DNA from: Rhodanobacter sp. ANJX3
GTDB taxonomy: Bacteria > Pseudomonadota > Gammaproteobacteria > Xanthomonadales > Rhodanobacteraceae
NCBI RefSeq assembly: GCF_014200755.1
Contig: NZ_JACHCM010000006.1
Coordinates: forward strand, 62,001-126,000
DNA length: 64,000 nucleotides
Direction: 5' to 3'
The notes under the pieces were generated by a model. That model was not told where the DNA came from. It saw only the letters and a list, made by a program, of their open reading frames with translations, and searched no databases. This document shows, piece after piece, positions 34,058 through 42,345 of the stretch (its first letter is position 1; each line of letters begins with the position of its first letter). The translations under genes and the position numbers were made by a program.

Positions 34058-35170
34058 TCAGCGTTGATCCAGAGCCTGTCGACCGAGCGCGGGATCGTCG
34101 GTAAAAAACGCGTCGATGCCCGCGTCGAGGTAGGCACGCATCTCCGCGACAGAACCGTTCGCGTTGAACGTTTTCGGATCAGTGCCCTGCCAGAAGTTCT
34201 TCGCCTGGAAAAAGTTCTCCGGCCGGAACGTATAGGGGTGCAGCTCCAGCCCGGCCGCGTGGGCATCGTGCACCAGCGCACTGGGCTGACCCAACGTGCC
34301 ATCGGCCGCCAGCGGAATGATCGAGCGGATGTTCGGACCGATCGCATCGGCATACGTGGCGATATCCCGCAGGCCGGCGGGTCTCATCATGTCGGCGAAG
34401 GTGAGTTTGCCGCCGGCGACCACCACGTCGTAGGTCTGCTCCTTCGCATCGCCCAGCAGTTGCAACAGACGGATGTTCGGGCGACTGTTTTGCGCACCCT
34501 TGCCGCCAAGCTTGCCGCGCAGATAGCGCAGGTTGGCGATTTCGAACGACTGAATTTCCACCGGCGCGGTGTGCGTATAGGTGTGCGCTGCAAGTATCGC
34601 CAGCACCTTGTCTTCCATCGGCAGATCGAGCTTCTGGAAATAAGTGCCGTGCTTGATCTCGGGAATGATGCCGACCGGATGACCGGCCACTGCCGACTCG
34701 GCCGCGACGAAATCGATGATTTCGTCCAGCGTGGGAATCTGGAATTCGCCATCGTATTTTGTGCTGCGCAGCTGCGGCAGACGCTCGCGCGCGCGCAGGG
34801 TTTTCAGCTCGGCGAGGGTAAAGTCCTCGGTGAACCAGCCGGTGACGTCCACACCGTCGATGAGCTTGGTGGTCTTGCGTGCGGCGAATTCAGGATGCGA
34901 GGCCACGTCGGTGGTGCCGCCGATTTCGTTCTCGTGTCGCGCCACCGGCACACCGTCCTTGGTCATCACCAGATCGGGCTCGACGAAATCCGCGCCGTCG
35001 GCGATCGCCTTGCCGTACGACGCCAGCGTATGTTCCGGCCGCAGCGCGCTGGCGCCGCGGTGGCCGATGACCAGCACCCGGGCAGTAATGGGCTTTTCAG
35101 CAGCGCACACGGAGACAGACATGACCAGCATTCCGGCAAGAACAAGAGGGATCAAGCATAAGCGAGTCAT
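34058..35170 (-). CDS. glpQ: Periplasmic glycerophosphodiester phosphodiesterase
   Basis: A 370-residue GDPD with a signal peptide (CLIPLVLAGMLVMSVSVCAA) from ATG 35170. The catalytic face reads VIGHRGASALRPEHTLASYG with the first catalytic His, ADFVEPDLVMTKDG with the metal Glu and Asp, and VARHE with the second His. Length and export match GlpQ rather than cytoplasmic UgpQ. It hydrolyses deacylated phospholipids to glycerol-3-phosphate and an alcohol. It heads the minus-strand set GDPD, phosphodiesterase, TonB receptor. Confidence 0.85.
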   Translation of the reverse strand: MTRLCLIPLVLAGMLVMSVSVCAAEKPITARVLVIGHRGASALRPEHTLASYGKAIADGADFVEPDLVMTKDGVPVARHENEIGGTTDVASHPEFAARKTTKLIDGVDVTGWFTEDFTLAELKTLRARERLPQLRSTKYDGEFQIPTLDEIIDFVAAESAVAGHPVGIIPEIKHGTYFQKLDLPMEDKVLAILAAHTYTHTAPVEIQSFEIANLRYLRGKLGGKGAQNSRPNIRLLQLLGDAKEQTYDVVVAGGKLTFADMMRPAGLRDIATYADAIGPNIRSIIPLAADGTLGQPSALVHDAHAAGLELHPYTFRPENFFQAKNFWQGTDPKTFNANGSVAEMRAYLDAGIDAFFTDDPALGRQALDQR

Positions 35171-35353
35171 GGCGCTGCTCCGATAGCCGTCGCCGTGCAT
35201 TCGACAACGCCGCGTAGAATGGCAGGCGTTTATGCAGGTTTGTTGACGGTCGGTACCGTCGACGGCTTGAAAGAACAAGGCTACAAGAGTCGCGGCCTGA
35301 ACACCGTGGCCCCTGCGTTTGCCCGATTATGGAGAAGTAAATACACTTTTGCG

Positions 35354-35500
35354 GTGAAAAAGCCTTCCGCCAAGGAACTGCCCTGCGCGTGTTCCAACCT
35401 TCGCAAGGCCTCGTGCTCGGTCAACCGCCTCTATGACGCGGCGCTGGCCGAGGCAGGCGCCAGTTCCGCCGAGCAGCCGATAGTGTGGGCGGCGTCCTGA
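35354..35500 (+). pseudogene. MarR-family regulator, N-terminal fragment
   Basis: From GTG 35354 the frame reads KKPSAKELPCACSNLRKASC and then SVNRLYDAALAEAGASS. This matches the first helices of MarR regulators that begin with a CACxNLRxASRxVxxLYD pattern. It then diverges at AEQPIVWAAS and stops, without the winged helix. The rest of the gene is not found in the following 370 bases. It is a remnant of about 48 residues. Confidence 0.55.
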
Positions 35501-35873
35501 CAGGCATGGCTGCCTCCGGACGTGCTTGCCGAGCAGTCTTCCATGCAGCGCACCGCGCAGGGCCCAGCCGCACCGGATCGGCGGCGGGGCGGACCGTAAC
35601 AAAGGCCGCAAACGTGCATTGGGATGGCATCCCGACACGTATCGTGGAATCGTTCGACACGCGGCGCTGGGTATCTCTGCGCTCAAAGACATTCTCAAAC
35701 TGGCTGCATTGGGGTGCACCTTGCAGCGTAAGCGCTCGCGCAAGTATTTTTACCTTTCCGACTCAGACGGCATCGGCAGGGATTTTTGGTACGGGACAAT
35801 TGAAATTTTTCGAATTTCTCGAATCCAAGTTTAAGTCCAGCACGTATTTTCTTGGCCTTTCCGGATAGACGCT
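35501..35873. other. Intergenic stretch with no assignable gene
   Basis: The 373 bases between the MarR fragment and the next hypothetical gene contain open frames on both strands, but none shows a domain, a good start site or a codon pattern I trust. The last third is more AT-rich than its surroundings, which would suit a promoter for the gene at 35874. Confidence 0.3.
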
Positions 35874-36197
35874 ATGCCACATCGCTTCGATGACAAACCC
35901 AATACCGAGATCGGCGACTTCATGACACTCCACTCGCTGGCACTGGATATTGCCGATCACGCGGCCCGCTCCGAGATCGAGCTCTATTCGATGCAGATCT
36001 TGGAAGCCGATGGCCGGCACGTCTTCGACACGCAGCAGCCACGCGAGGAATCGGTCGGCCCGGAGAGCTTGTCATTCGCCGCCAAGGCCGTGCAGTATAT
36101 CGAGCAGCGCGGCAACGCTCTGCCTTATCGGCTGCGGCGGTCGGGCTCCCTGGTGTGGTTTGAGGACCGAGACATAACCGCGTCGCTAGCCGGCTAG
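35874..36197 (+). CDS. Hypothetical protein (107 residues)
   Basis: I do not recognise a family. The protein is acidic and soluble, with predicted helix in FMTLHSLALDIADHAARSEI and a C-terminal basic patch (YRLRRSGSLVWFEDRD). It has no signal peptide or membrane segment. It converges on the LTA-synthase-like gene with a 40-base gap. The ATG at 35874 has only a weak GGA upstream, and ATG 35922 (MTLHSLAL) is another possible start. Confidence 0.5.
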   Translation: MPHRFDDKPNTEIGDFMTLHSLALDIADHAARSEIELYSMQILEADGRHVFDTQQPREESVGPESLSFAAKAVQYIEQRGNALPYRLRRSGSLVWFEDRDITASLAG

Positions 36198-36236
36198 ACC
36201 AGGTCGGCCGGCTTTACGGGCAGCCGGGCACTCGCT

Positions 36237-37952
36237 TTATTGATAGACGTGCAGCCGTCCAAATGTCCAGGCGTGATACGCGTCGATCAGCCCCGGTATC
36301 TTGCAGTCGTCGTATAGCCCGTTGCAGCGCGTGCGCAGCGCGTGCAGCGCGGAAAAGTACGGATCTTTCGGCAACCGCGCCGCCTGCAGCACCATGCTCG
36401 GCAGAAACGCGATATCCATCATCGGATAGCTCGGCAGGGCATCGCCGGCATAGTTGCTCTTCAGCATGTAATAGGTAAGAAAGTCCCGATACGGCTGCAG
36501 CGCCGGGGGCAACGTGCGCGCCATCGGGCGGATCATGCCTTCGAACGACGGCTGGTGATCGCCGAAGTGCACCAGCAGGGTCGGCTGCGCGCGATCCAGA
36601 AAGTCGTGCTCGAGGCCTCGCATGGCCACATCGGAATCGTGCAGGCGCGACAGGTACGCACTGAAGTTGATCGTCGCCGCCGGCGACAGACCGGTCAGCA
36701 GGCCGCGGTTGAACGGCGGCGGCAGCTGGGCCAGCGGCAGATCGTCGTGCGGGCCATGCTGGTTGATGGTGAGGATCATGATAAAGACCGGCTGGCCCGG
36801 CTTCTTCACCCGATCGTAGACGCGCTTGGCCGCGTCGAACATCTGCTTGTCGGTCTCTTCCCACTCGTCCAGCTTCAGTTCGTTGACGTCGTAAAGGTGA
36901 TCGAAGCCGTACGACCGATAGGCGTTGCGCCCGTTGATGAAACTGCCTTCGGTCGGATAGATCGCGATGGTGAGGTAACCCAGGCGACGCAGCTGCATGG
37001 CTAGCGCGTCGCGCACGTGTGGGGCCAGCACGTAGGGCGCGTACATGCCGCCTGGGCCGAAAATATCCTGCGGCATGCCGGTCAGCGTGGCGAACTCGCT
37101 GACCCAGGTGCCGCCGCCGAAGGTATGCGTGCGCAGCACGCCGGTGCCGCGCGTGCGCGCATCGCTCTGGAACATCGACAGATGGCATTCCGGCGCGCCG
37201 CAGGCGGTAAAGATCGATGGATCGAAGGTGCTCTCTTCCAGCACCTGCACGATGTCGGGATACGGCGGATGCGCGCTGCCGGATTCGCCCTGCGCGGTCG
37301 ATCCCCACTGTTGCTCGGCCACCGCCTCGCTCGACATCGCCGGCAGATGCACGCGGGCGTCGTCGAAGTTGATGAAGAAATTGGTCAGCTGCGCGTCGTC
37401 GGAAAGCTTTTCCCATACGCCGCGGTTGTGTACCTGGGCAAACGGCCCGCTCGGCAGCATGCAGACAAGAAAGGCCAGCACGCAAACCACGATGCCGCCC
37501 GTGCGCAGGCCGAATTTGGCGAGCGACCGGCGACCGACGAACAACCGCCAGTCCCAGCGCCACACCAGCCAAAGCACCGGCGGCACCACCACGCAGATAC
37601 CGATGCTGAGAAGGTAGAGATGCGGGTAATGCCTCAGCGTATCGAGCAGGCTCGTGCCGGCGTAATAGATGAAGTCCGACGGCATCAGCGACTCTTCGAG
37701 GTACTTGATCTTCAGCACCGACAGAAACTTGATCGCCCCAAACAGCGCGCTGCACACCACCAGGGCGGTTGCGAAGCGCGCGAACGCGAACAGCAGCGCA
37801 CCGAAGGTGCACAGCATCAGCGCGATGATAAAGACCTGCTGCAGCGCCTTCGGCTCCTGCATGGCGGTGGTGAACACGCAGAACGCAAACAGCAGCACGG
37901 CCGCGAGCGAGACGAAGCCGGCCCGGGTGAAACGTAACGACAGTCGTCGCAT
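36237..37952 (-). CDS. LTA-synthase-family sulfatase-fold membrane enzyme
   Basis: A 571-residue protein. About five hydrophobic segments fill residues 10-170, then a periplasmic sulfatase-fold domain follows. VQVLEESTFDPSIF holds a metal Glu and the likely nucleophile Thr, THTFGGGTWVSEFATLTG is the conserved GGT block, and HFGDHQPSFEG is the C-terminal metal loop. In Gram-negative bacteria such proteins transfer phosphoglycerol or phosphoethanolamine, for example to periplasmic glucans (OpgB) or lipid A. The exact acceptor is not readable. Confidence 0.85.
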   Translation of the reverse strand: MRRLSLRFTRAGFVSLAAVLLFAFCVFTTAMQEPKALQQVFIIALMLCTFGALLFAFARFATALVVCSALFGAIKFLSVLKIKYLEESLMPSDFIYYAGTSLLDTLRHYPHLYLLSIGICVVVPPVLWLVWRWDWRLFVGRRSLAKFGLRTGGIVVCVLAFLVCMLPSGPFAQVHNRGVWEKLSDDAQLTNFFINFDDARVHLPAMSSEAVAEQQWGSTAQGESGSAHPPYPDIVQVLEESTFDPSIFTACGAPECHLSMFQSDARTRGTGVLRTHTFGGGTWVSEFATLTGMPQDIFGPGGMYAPYVLAPHVRDALAMQLRRLGYLTIAIYPTEGSFINGRNAYRSYGFDHLYDVNELKLDEWEETDKQMFDAAKRVYDRVKKPGQPVFIMILTINQHGPHDDLPLAQLPPPFNRGLLTGLSPAATINFSAYLSRLHDSDVAMRGLEHDFLDRAQPTLLVHFGDHQPSFEGMIRPMARTLPPALQPYRDFLTYYMLKSNYAGDALPSYPMMDIAFLPSMVLQAARLPKDPYFSALHALRTRCNGLYDDCKIPGLIDAYHAWTFGRLHVYQ

Positions 37953-38129
37953 GGCTGGAAAATCCCCGGGACCCGATTGTCACCGCGGCGCCATCTTACG
38001 GATTTGTGAAGGCGGCGGAAGCTTGGCCGTCACCGCCGTTCCACTGGCGTTGGGCTGAGCCGCCCGCTGGATGGCGCAGAACGTGGCGGCGAACCGCTAG
38101 ACTGCCCGTTCTCCGCGCCAGCGATTCCC

Positions 38130-39017
38130 ATGCCGACTTCGTCATCCTCCCAACGCGGCGCCGTGTTCGCGATGCTCGCCACCATCCTGATCTGGGCCTA
38201 CAGCTGGATCGTGATGAAGCAGGTGCTCGCTTACGCCGGCCCGTTCGATTTTGCGGCGCTGCGCTACCTGCTCGGCGCCGCGGTACTTTTCATCGTACTG
38301 GTCATCGCGCGCCAGCCGCTGCGCCCGCCGCCGCTGCTGTTGACCATCGGCATCGGCGTGTTTCAGACCGCCGCGTTTCAGGGACTGGGGCAGTGGGCGC
38401 TGCGCACCGGTGGCGCCGGACACGTGGCGCTGCTGGCGTACACCATGCCGTTCTGGGCGGTATTGCTGGCGTGGCTGATGCTCGGCGACAGACCCACGCG
38501 CCGGCATGTGATCGGGCTGGCGCTGGCGGCCGTGGGGCTGCTCTGCATCATCGAACCGTGGCGGGCGATGGGCAGCGTGGCTAGCACGGCGCTGGCGATT
38601 GCCGCCGGCATCTGCTGGGCGGTGGGCACGGTGCTGACCAAGCGCATGTTCCTTCGACACAAGCCGTCGGTGCTCAACCTCACCGCGTGGCAGATGCTGG
38701 CCGGTGGCATCGCCTTAGGCATCGTCGCCCTGCTGGTGCCGCAGCGACCGATCGCGTGGACTGGCGCGCTGATCGCCGGCCTGGCCTATAGCGTCGTCAT
38801 CGCCTCGAGTATTGCGTGGTGGCTGTGGTCGATCGTGCTGCAGCGTCTGCCGACGACAGTCGCCAGTTTGTCGAGCCTGGGGGTGCCGATCGTCAGCGTG
38901 TTGCTGGCCTGGGGCATCCTGCACGAGAGGCCGTCGCTGATGGAGTGGGTCGGTATCGCTTTCGTCGTGGCCGGATTGGCGGCGGTCAGCGGCGTTGGCA
39001 CCCGCAGCCGCGGCTGA
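38130..39017 (+). CDS. EamA/DMT-family transporter
   Basis: A 295-residue protein with ten predicted helices in two EamA repeats. The start is FAMLATILIWAYSWIVMKQV, and the second repeat ends with LGVPIVSVLLAWGILHERPS, a strongly conserved DMT segment. It is probably an exporter of amino acids or other small metabolites. It belongs to a different subgroup from the DMT gene at 20564, with little shared sequence outside the motifs. Confidence 0.9.
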   Translation: MPTSSSSQRGAVFAMLATILIWAYSWIVMKQVLAYAGPFDFAALRYLLGAAVLFIVLVIARQPLRPPPLLLTIGIGVFQTAAFQGLGQWALRTGGAGHVALLAYTMPFWAVLLAWLMLGDRPTRRHVIGLALAAVGLLCIIEPWRAMGSVASTALAIAAGICWAVGTVLTKRMFLRHKPSVLNLTAWQMLAGGIALGIVALLVPQRPIAWTGALIAGLAYSVVIASSIAWWLWSIVLQRLPTTVASLSSLGVPIVSVLLAWGILHERPSLMEWVGIAFVVAGLAAVSGVGTRSRG

Positions 39018-39118
39018 TCGCCTCACCCCGACCGATCCACACAAACCTGCGCCGATATTCAGCGTGCGAAAGCGGCTGCGGCGATATCATCAGCACAGAC
39101 GTCTGTGAAGAATGCCCC

Positions 39119-40255
39119 ATGCCCGATTTCTCCCAATTCTGGTCAAACGGGATCACGTGGCTTAGCCACCACGCGGTCACGCCGTTTCTGACCCTGCTGC
39201 ATATCAACGGCTTGGCCGGTAATCCCGACGAGATTGCCGGCGCGCTGATGATCGCCGCATTGCAGGTGGCGATCATCGGGTTGATTTTTCGTCCGCTGGA
39301 AACCTGGTTTCCGGCGGAAAAATGGACCGATCGCAAGCTGACCCTGGTCGATCGCAACTATACGGTGCTGATGCTGCTGGGCATCTTTCCGCTGTTTACC
39401 TATCTGGTGCTCACGCCATTCAGCCATCTGTTCGGCGGTAGCGACACCGATACCAGCGACAGCACCGGCTCGCCGCTGGCGATCTCGCACCTCATTCCGT
39501 GGTTCGACCATCACCCGCTGCTGCTGTTTCTTTTCTATTACGCGATCTACGATTTCGTCTACTACTGGATGCATCGTACTCAGCACGCCCTGCCTTGGTG
39601 GTGGGCGCTGCACAGCATGCATCACAGCCAGCGTCAGATGAGCTGCTGGACCAACGATCGCGGCAATCTGATCGATGGCTTCATTCAGTCGATGGTGCTG
39701 GCCGTGGTCGGCCTGCTGATCGGCGTGCAGCCGGACGAATTCGCGTGGCTGATGCTGCTGGGCGAGCTGGCGCAGAATTTCTCGCACACCAACGTGCGAT
39801 TTGGCTTTGGACGTCTATTTGAAAAAGTGTTCGTCGATCCGAAGTTTCATCGACTGCACCATATGCTGGTGGATCCAGAACGACCCAACCTGCACAACTG
39901 CAATTACGGGCAGGTGTTTTCGATCTGGGACGTGGTGTTTCGCACCGCGCTCTACGGCGAGCCGACGCGACCGACCGGCGTGGGCGACCCGATCGTCGAT
40001 GCTGACAACAACTACAGCCTGCTCGGCCTGCACTGGGTGTCGACCAAGCGCTTTCTGGGCGCCGTGAGGCGCAAGTCGGGCTGGAAGCCTGGCGAGGTAT
40101 CTTTTGCCGAGGATTACACGCCGATCCCGCTCAAAACGCTCAGCCCCATGGAACTGCATGCCCTGCATGCGGAGCACGTGAAGCCGACGGCAGAGTCCAA
40201 GGCAGCAGCCGAGACTGACCAGGGCCGTCCGACTGCCGAGGCTGAGGCAGCCTAG
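39119..40255 (+). CDS. Sterol desaturase family membrane protein
   Basis: A 378-residue di-iron membrane oxygenase-like protein, starting at ATG 39119 (MPDFSQFWSNG). The histidine clusters are HRTQH, HSMHHSQRQMS and HRLHHML, with a HTNVRFGFG segment between. Four to five helices precede the first cluster. The last 40 residues are Ala/Glu-rich and probably disordered. It is the second member of this superfamily in the window, clearly diverged from 25969-27234. The lipid substrate is unknown. Confidence 0.85.
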   Translation: MPDFSQFWSNGITWLSHHAVTPFLTLLHINGLAGNPDEIAGALMIAALQVAIIGLIFRPLETWFPAEKWTDRKLTLVDRNYTVLMLLGIFPLFTYLVLTPFSHLFGGSDTDTSDSTGSPLAISHLIPWFDHHPLLLFLFYYAIYDFVYYWMHRTQHALPWWWALHSMHHSQRQMSCWTNDRGNLIDGFIQSMVLAVVGLLIGVQPDEFAWLMLLGELAQNFSHTNVRFGFGRLFEKVFVDPKFHRLHHMLVDPERPNLHNCNYGQVFSIWDVVFRTALYGEPTRPTGVGDPIVDADNNYSLLGLHWVSTKRFLGAVRRKSGWKPGEVSFAEDYTPIPLKTLSPMELHALHAEHVKPTAESKAAAETDQGRPTAEAEAA

Positions 40256-40268
40256 TCGCGGACTCGCA

Positions 40269-41261
40269 CTACTTGCCCATACTCCAAGGCAACGCCTGCA
40301 GGTCGACGTTACCGCCGGTCAGCACCGCGCCAATGCGACGCCCGGCGAAACGCCCCGGCTGCTGCAGAACGGCAGCCAGCACCGTGGCGCAGGAAACCTC
40401 CACGATGATGCGCAGCTCAGACCACAATAGCTGCATGGCGGCGATCGTCTCCGCATCGCTGACGGTAATGATCTGAACGTCGTGCGCGCGCAGTGCCGCA
40501 AGATTGCTTTCGCCAATCAGTGCCCTCAGCCCGTCGCAGACCGTATCCGGCACGAAATCACTCACACGCGTGCCGCGCGCGATGGACTGCGCTGCATCAT
40601 CGGCCCCGCGTGGCTCGGCGCCAAACAGGCTGAGCGAAGCATCCATGCCATGGGCGGCGATGGCCACGCCGCTCGCCAGGCCGCCACCGCCCACCGGCGT
40701 GATCAAGGCGTCCAGCCCCGGCGCCTGCCGACACAGCTCCAGCGCCACCGTGCCCTGCCCGGCCATGACCTGGGTGTTGGCGTAAGGATGCACCAGCACC
40801 GCGCCGGTGGCGCGCCGAATCTCGTCGGCCTTGGCTTCGCGTGCGGCCTGCGTGGGCGCGCAGCGGTGCAGCGTCGCGCCGGCGCGTTCGATCGCATCGA
40901 CCTTGGCCTGTACGGCGCCTTCCGGCACTACCACGTGCGCCGCAATGCCACGCGTGCCCGCCGCCAGCGCCAGCGCATTGCCGTGATTGCCGGACGAATG
41001 CGTGACCACGCCGCGGGCCGCCTGCTGGTCGCTCAGCGCCCATACCGCATTGCACGCGCCGCGAAATTTGAACGCGCCGCCGCGCTGCAGGTTCTCGCAT
41101 TTGAAATGCAGCTCGGCGCCGCTCAGCGCGTCCAGCGCCGCGCTGCGCAATACGGGCGTTACCTGCGCGTGCGGCGCGATGCGCGCGGCGGCATCGAGAA
41201 TCTGCGCATAGCTGGGCAGCGCATCGCTGGCCAAAGCCTCGCTCGTCGGCACCGCACTCAT
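40269..41261 (-). CDS. Threonine/serine dehydratase-like PLP enzyme
   Basis: A 330-residue fold-type II PLP enzyme. The cofactor Lys is in RGGAFKFRGACNA, the phosphate-binding asparagine loop is SSGNHGNALALA, and the glycine loop is PVGGGGLASG. There is no C-terminal ACT domain, so it is closer to catabolic threonine dehydratase or serine racemase than to biosynthetic IlvA. The ATG at 41261 overlaps the stop of the aldose-epimerase-like gene (ATGA), so the two are co-translated. Confidence 0.85.
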   Translation of the reverse strand: MSAVPTSEALASDALPSYAQILDAAARIAPHAQVTPVLRSAALDALSGAELHFKCENLQRGGAFKFRGACNAVWALSDQQAARGVVTHSSGNHGNALALAAGTRGIAAHVVVPEGAVQAKVDAIERAGATLHRCAPTQAAREAKADEIRRATGAVLVHPYANTQVMAGQGTVALELCRQAPGLDALITPVGGGGLASGVAIAAHGMDASLSLFGAEPRGADDAAQSIARGTRVSDFVPDTVCDGLRALIGESNLAALRAHDVQIITVSDAETIAAMQLLWSELRIIVEVSCATVLAAVLQQPGRFAGRRIGAVLTGGNVDLQALPWSMGK

Positions 41262-42271
41262 GGCAGCAGCACTTCCACGCCGCAGCGAAAGCGGCGCTCG
41301 GCGCCCGGTGCCAGTCGGATCGCGTCGTGCCACTCCGGCCGGTTGAACGCGTCGGCCATGCATTCCATCGGCTCCAGCGCGACCGCGCGTCGCGCATCGC
41401 GCGCGGCCGTGTCGGCGGTAAATGCGTGCATCACGCCGCGCTCCTGCCACACGGCAATCGACAAGCCTGTGGCGGGGTCGCGCAGCCGCGTGCGGATGTA
41501 GCCGTCCGCCTCGGCGTGCAGATCGGTGTATTCGTGATCGAGAATGGTGCTGCCGATGGTTTGCGCTTCGCGGAAGTCGAACGCGGGCGCGTCGTCCAGC
41601 GGCACATAGGCCGCCGCGCCCGGTAGCGCGATGAGATCCGCATCCGTGCGAATCAGCGTCTGCGCCGGAATTTGCAGCTGCCAGCCGTTCGCCGTCGTGC
41701 CGGCCAGCGAGTTGTTGCCCACCCGGAAATACGGATGCCAGCCGAAGAAGCACGGCGCCTCGCTGTCACCCATGTTGCGCATGCTGACATCGAGCGCAAT
41801 ACCGCCAGCGTCCAGGGTAAACGTGACGGCCAGATCGATCGCATGCGGATACCCGGGCTGCGGTCGGATCGCCGACGTCGCCAGCGTGACGTGAGCGCCG
41901 GCGTTATTCGCGGCCAGCTCGGCAATGGCGAAATCGGTATTGCGCACGAAACCGTGCCGCGCGGCGCGGTCGGCACCGGTAACGCCGGGCTGCAGATCCT
42001 GCGGCTGACCATCGAAGGTATAGCGCGCGTCGCCAATGCGGCCCGCGAACGGCACCATGATGGCGAAGCGTGAACCCGGACGCGTCGCCACTTCGTGCGC
42101 ATCGCGGTAGCCATCGGCGATGTCGTGCATCACGCCATTCACGGGCACTTCGAAGCTCAGCAAGGCAGCGCCGTGACAGGCGACGCGGAGCTTTCGCTGA
42201 TCCTCGTGATCGGTCAGTACCACGATGGGTTGATCGTCCAGCAAGGCTTGTTCGGCGGTGTATCGCGTCAT
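41258..42271 (-). CDS. Aldose 1-epimerase family protein
   Basis: A 337-residue galactose-mutarotase-like beta-sandwich. Family landmarks include NRPEWHDAIRLAPGAER at the end, HGFVRNTDFAI with a conserved His, and FFGWHPYFRV with the second His. The catalytic Glu would lie in the ALEPMECMADAFN region near residue 305. Members interconvert sugar anomers, but many homologues have unknown sugars. It is coupled to the downstream dehydratase-like gene and divergent from pepN. Confidence 0.8.
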   Translation of the reverse strand: MTRYTAEQALLDDQPIVVLTDHEDQRKLRVACHGAALLSFEVPVNGVMHDIADGYRDAHEVATRPGSRFAIMVPFAGRIGDARYTFDGQPQDLQPGVTGADRAARHGFVRNTDFAIAELAANNAGAHVTLATSAIRPQPGYPHAIDLAVTFTLDAGGIALDVSMRNMGDSEAPCFFGWHPYFRVGNNSLAGTTANGWQLQIPAQTLIRTDADLIALPGAAAYVPLDDAPAFDFREAQTIGSTILDHEYTDLHAEADGYIRTRLRDPATGLSIAVWQERGVMHAFTADTAARDARRAVALEPMECMADAFNRPEWHDAIRLAPGAERRFRCGVEVLLP

Positions 42272-42345
42272 GAGGTTTCCCGGTGTTCTCGGCCGTTGGT
42301 GGGCTGCATGGTAACCTGCGCGACCCCATGCCCCCTGTTGTTTAC

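Noticed and set aside
35485..35868. A 127-codon frame between the MarR fragment and the hypothetical gene
   Set aside because: No domain, poor start context, and Arg/Ala-rich composition typical of random GC-rich frames.
41262..41753. An upstream extension of the dehydratase-like gene
   Set aside because: It overlaps the aldose-epimerase-like gene in another frame. The ATG at 41261 gives the normal family length and an ATGA coupling.
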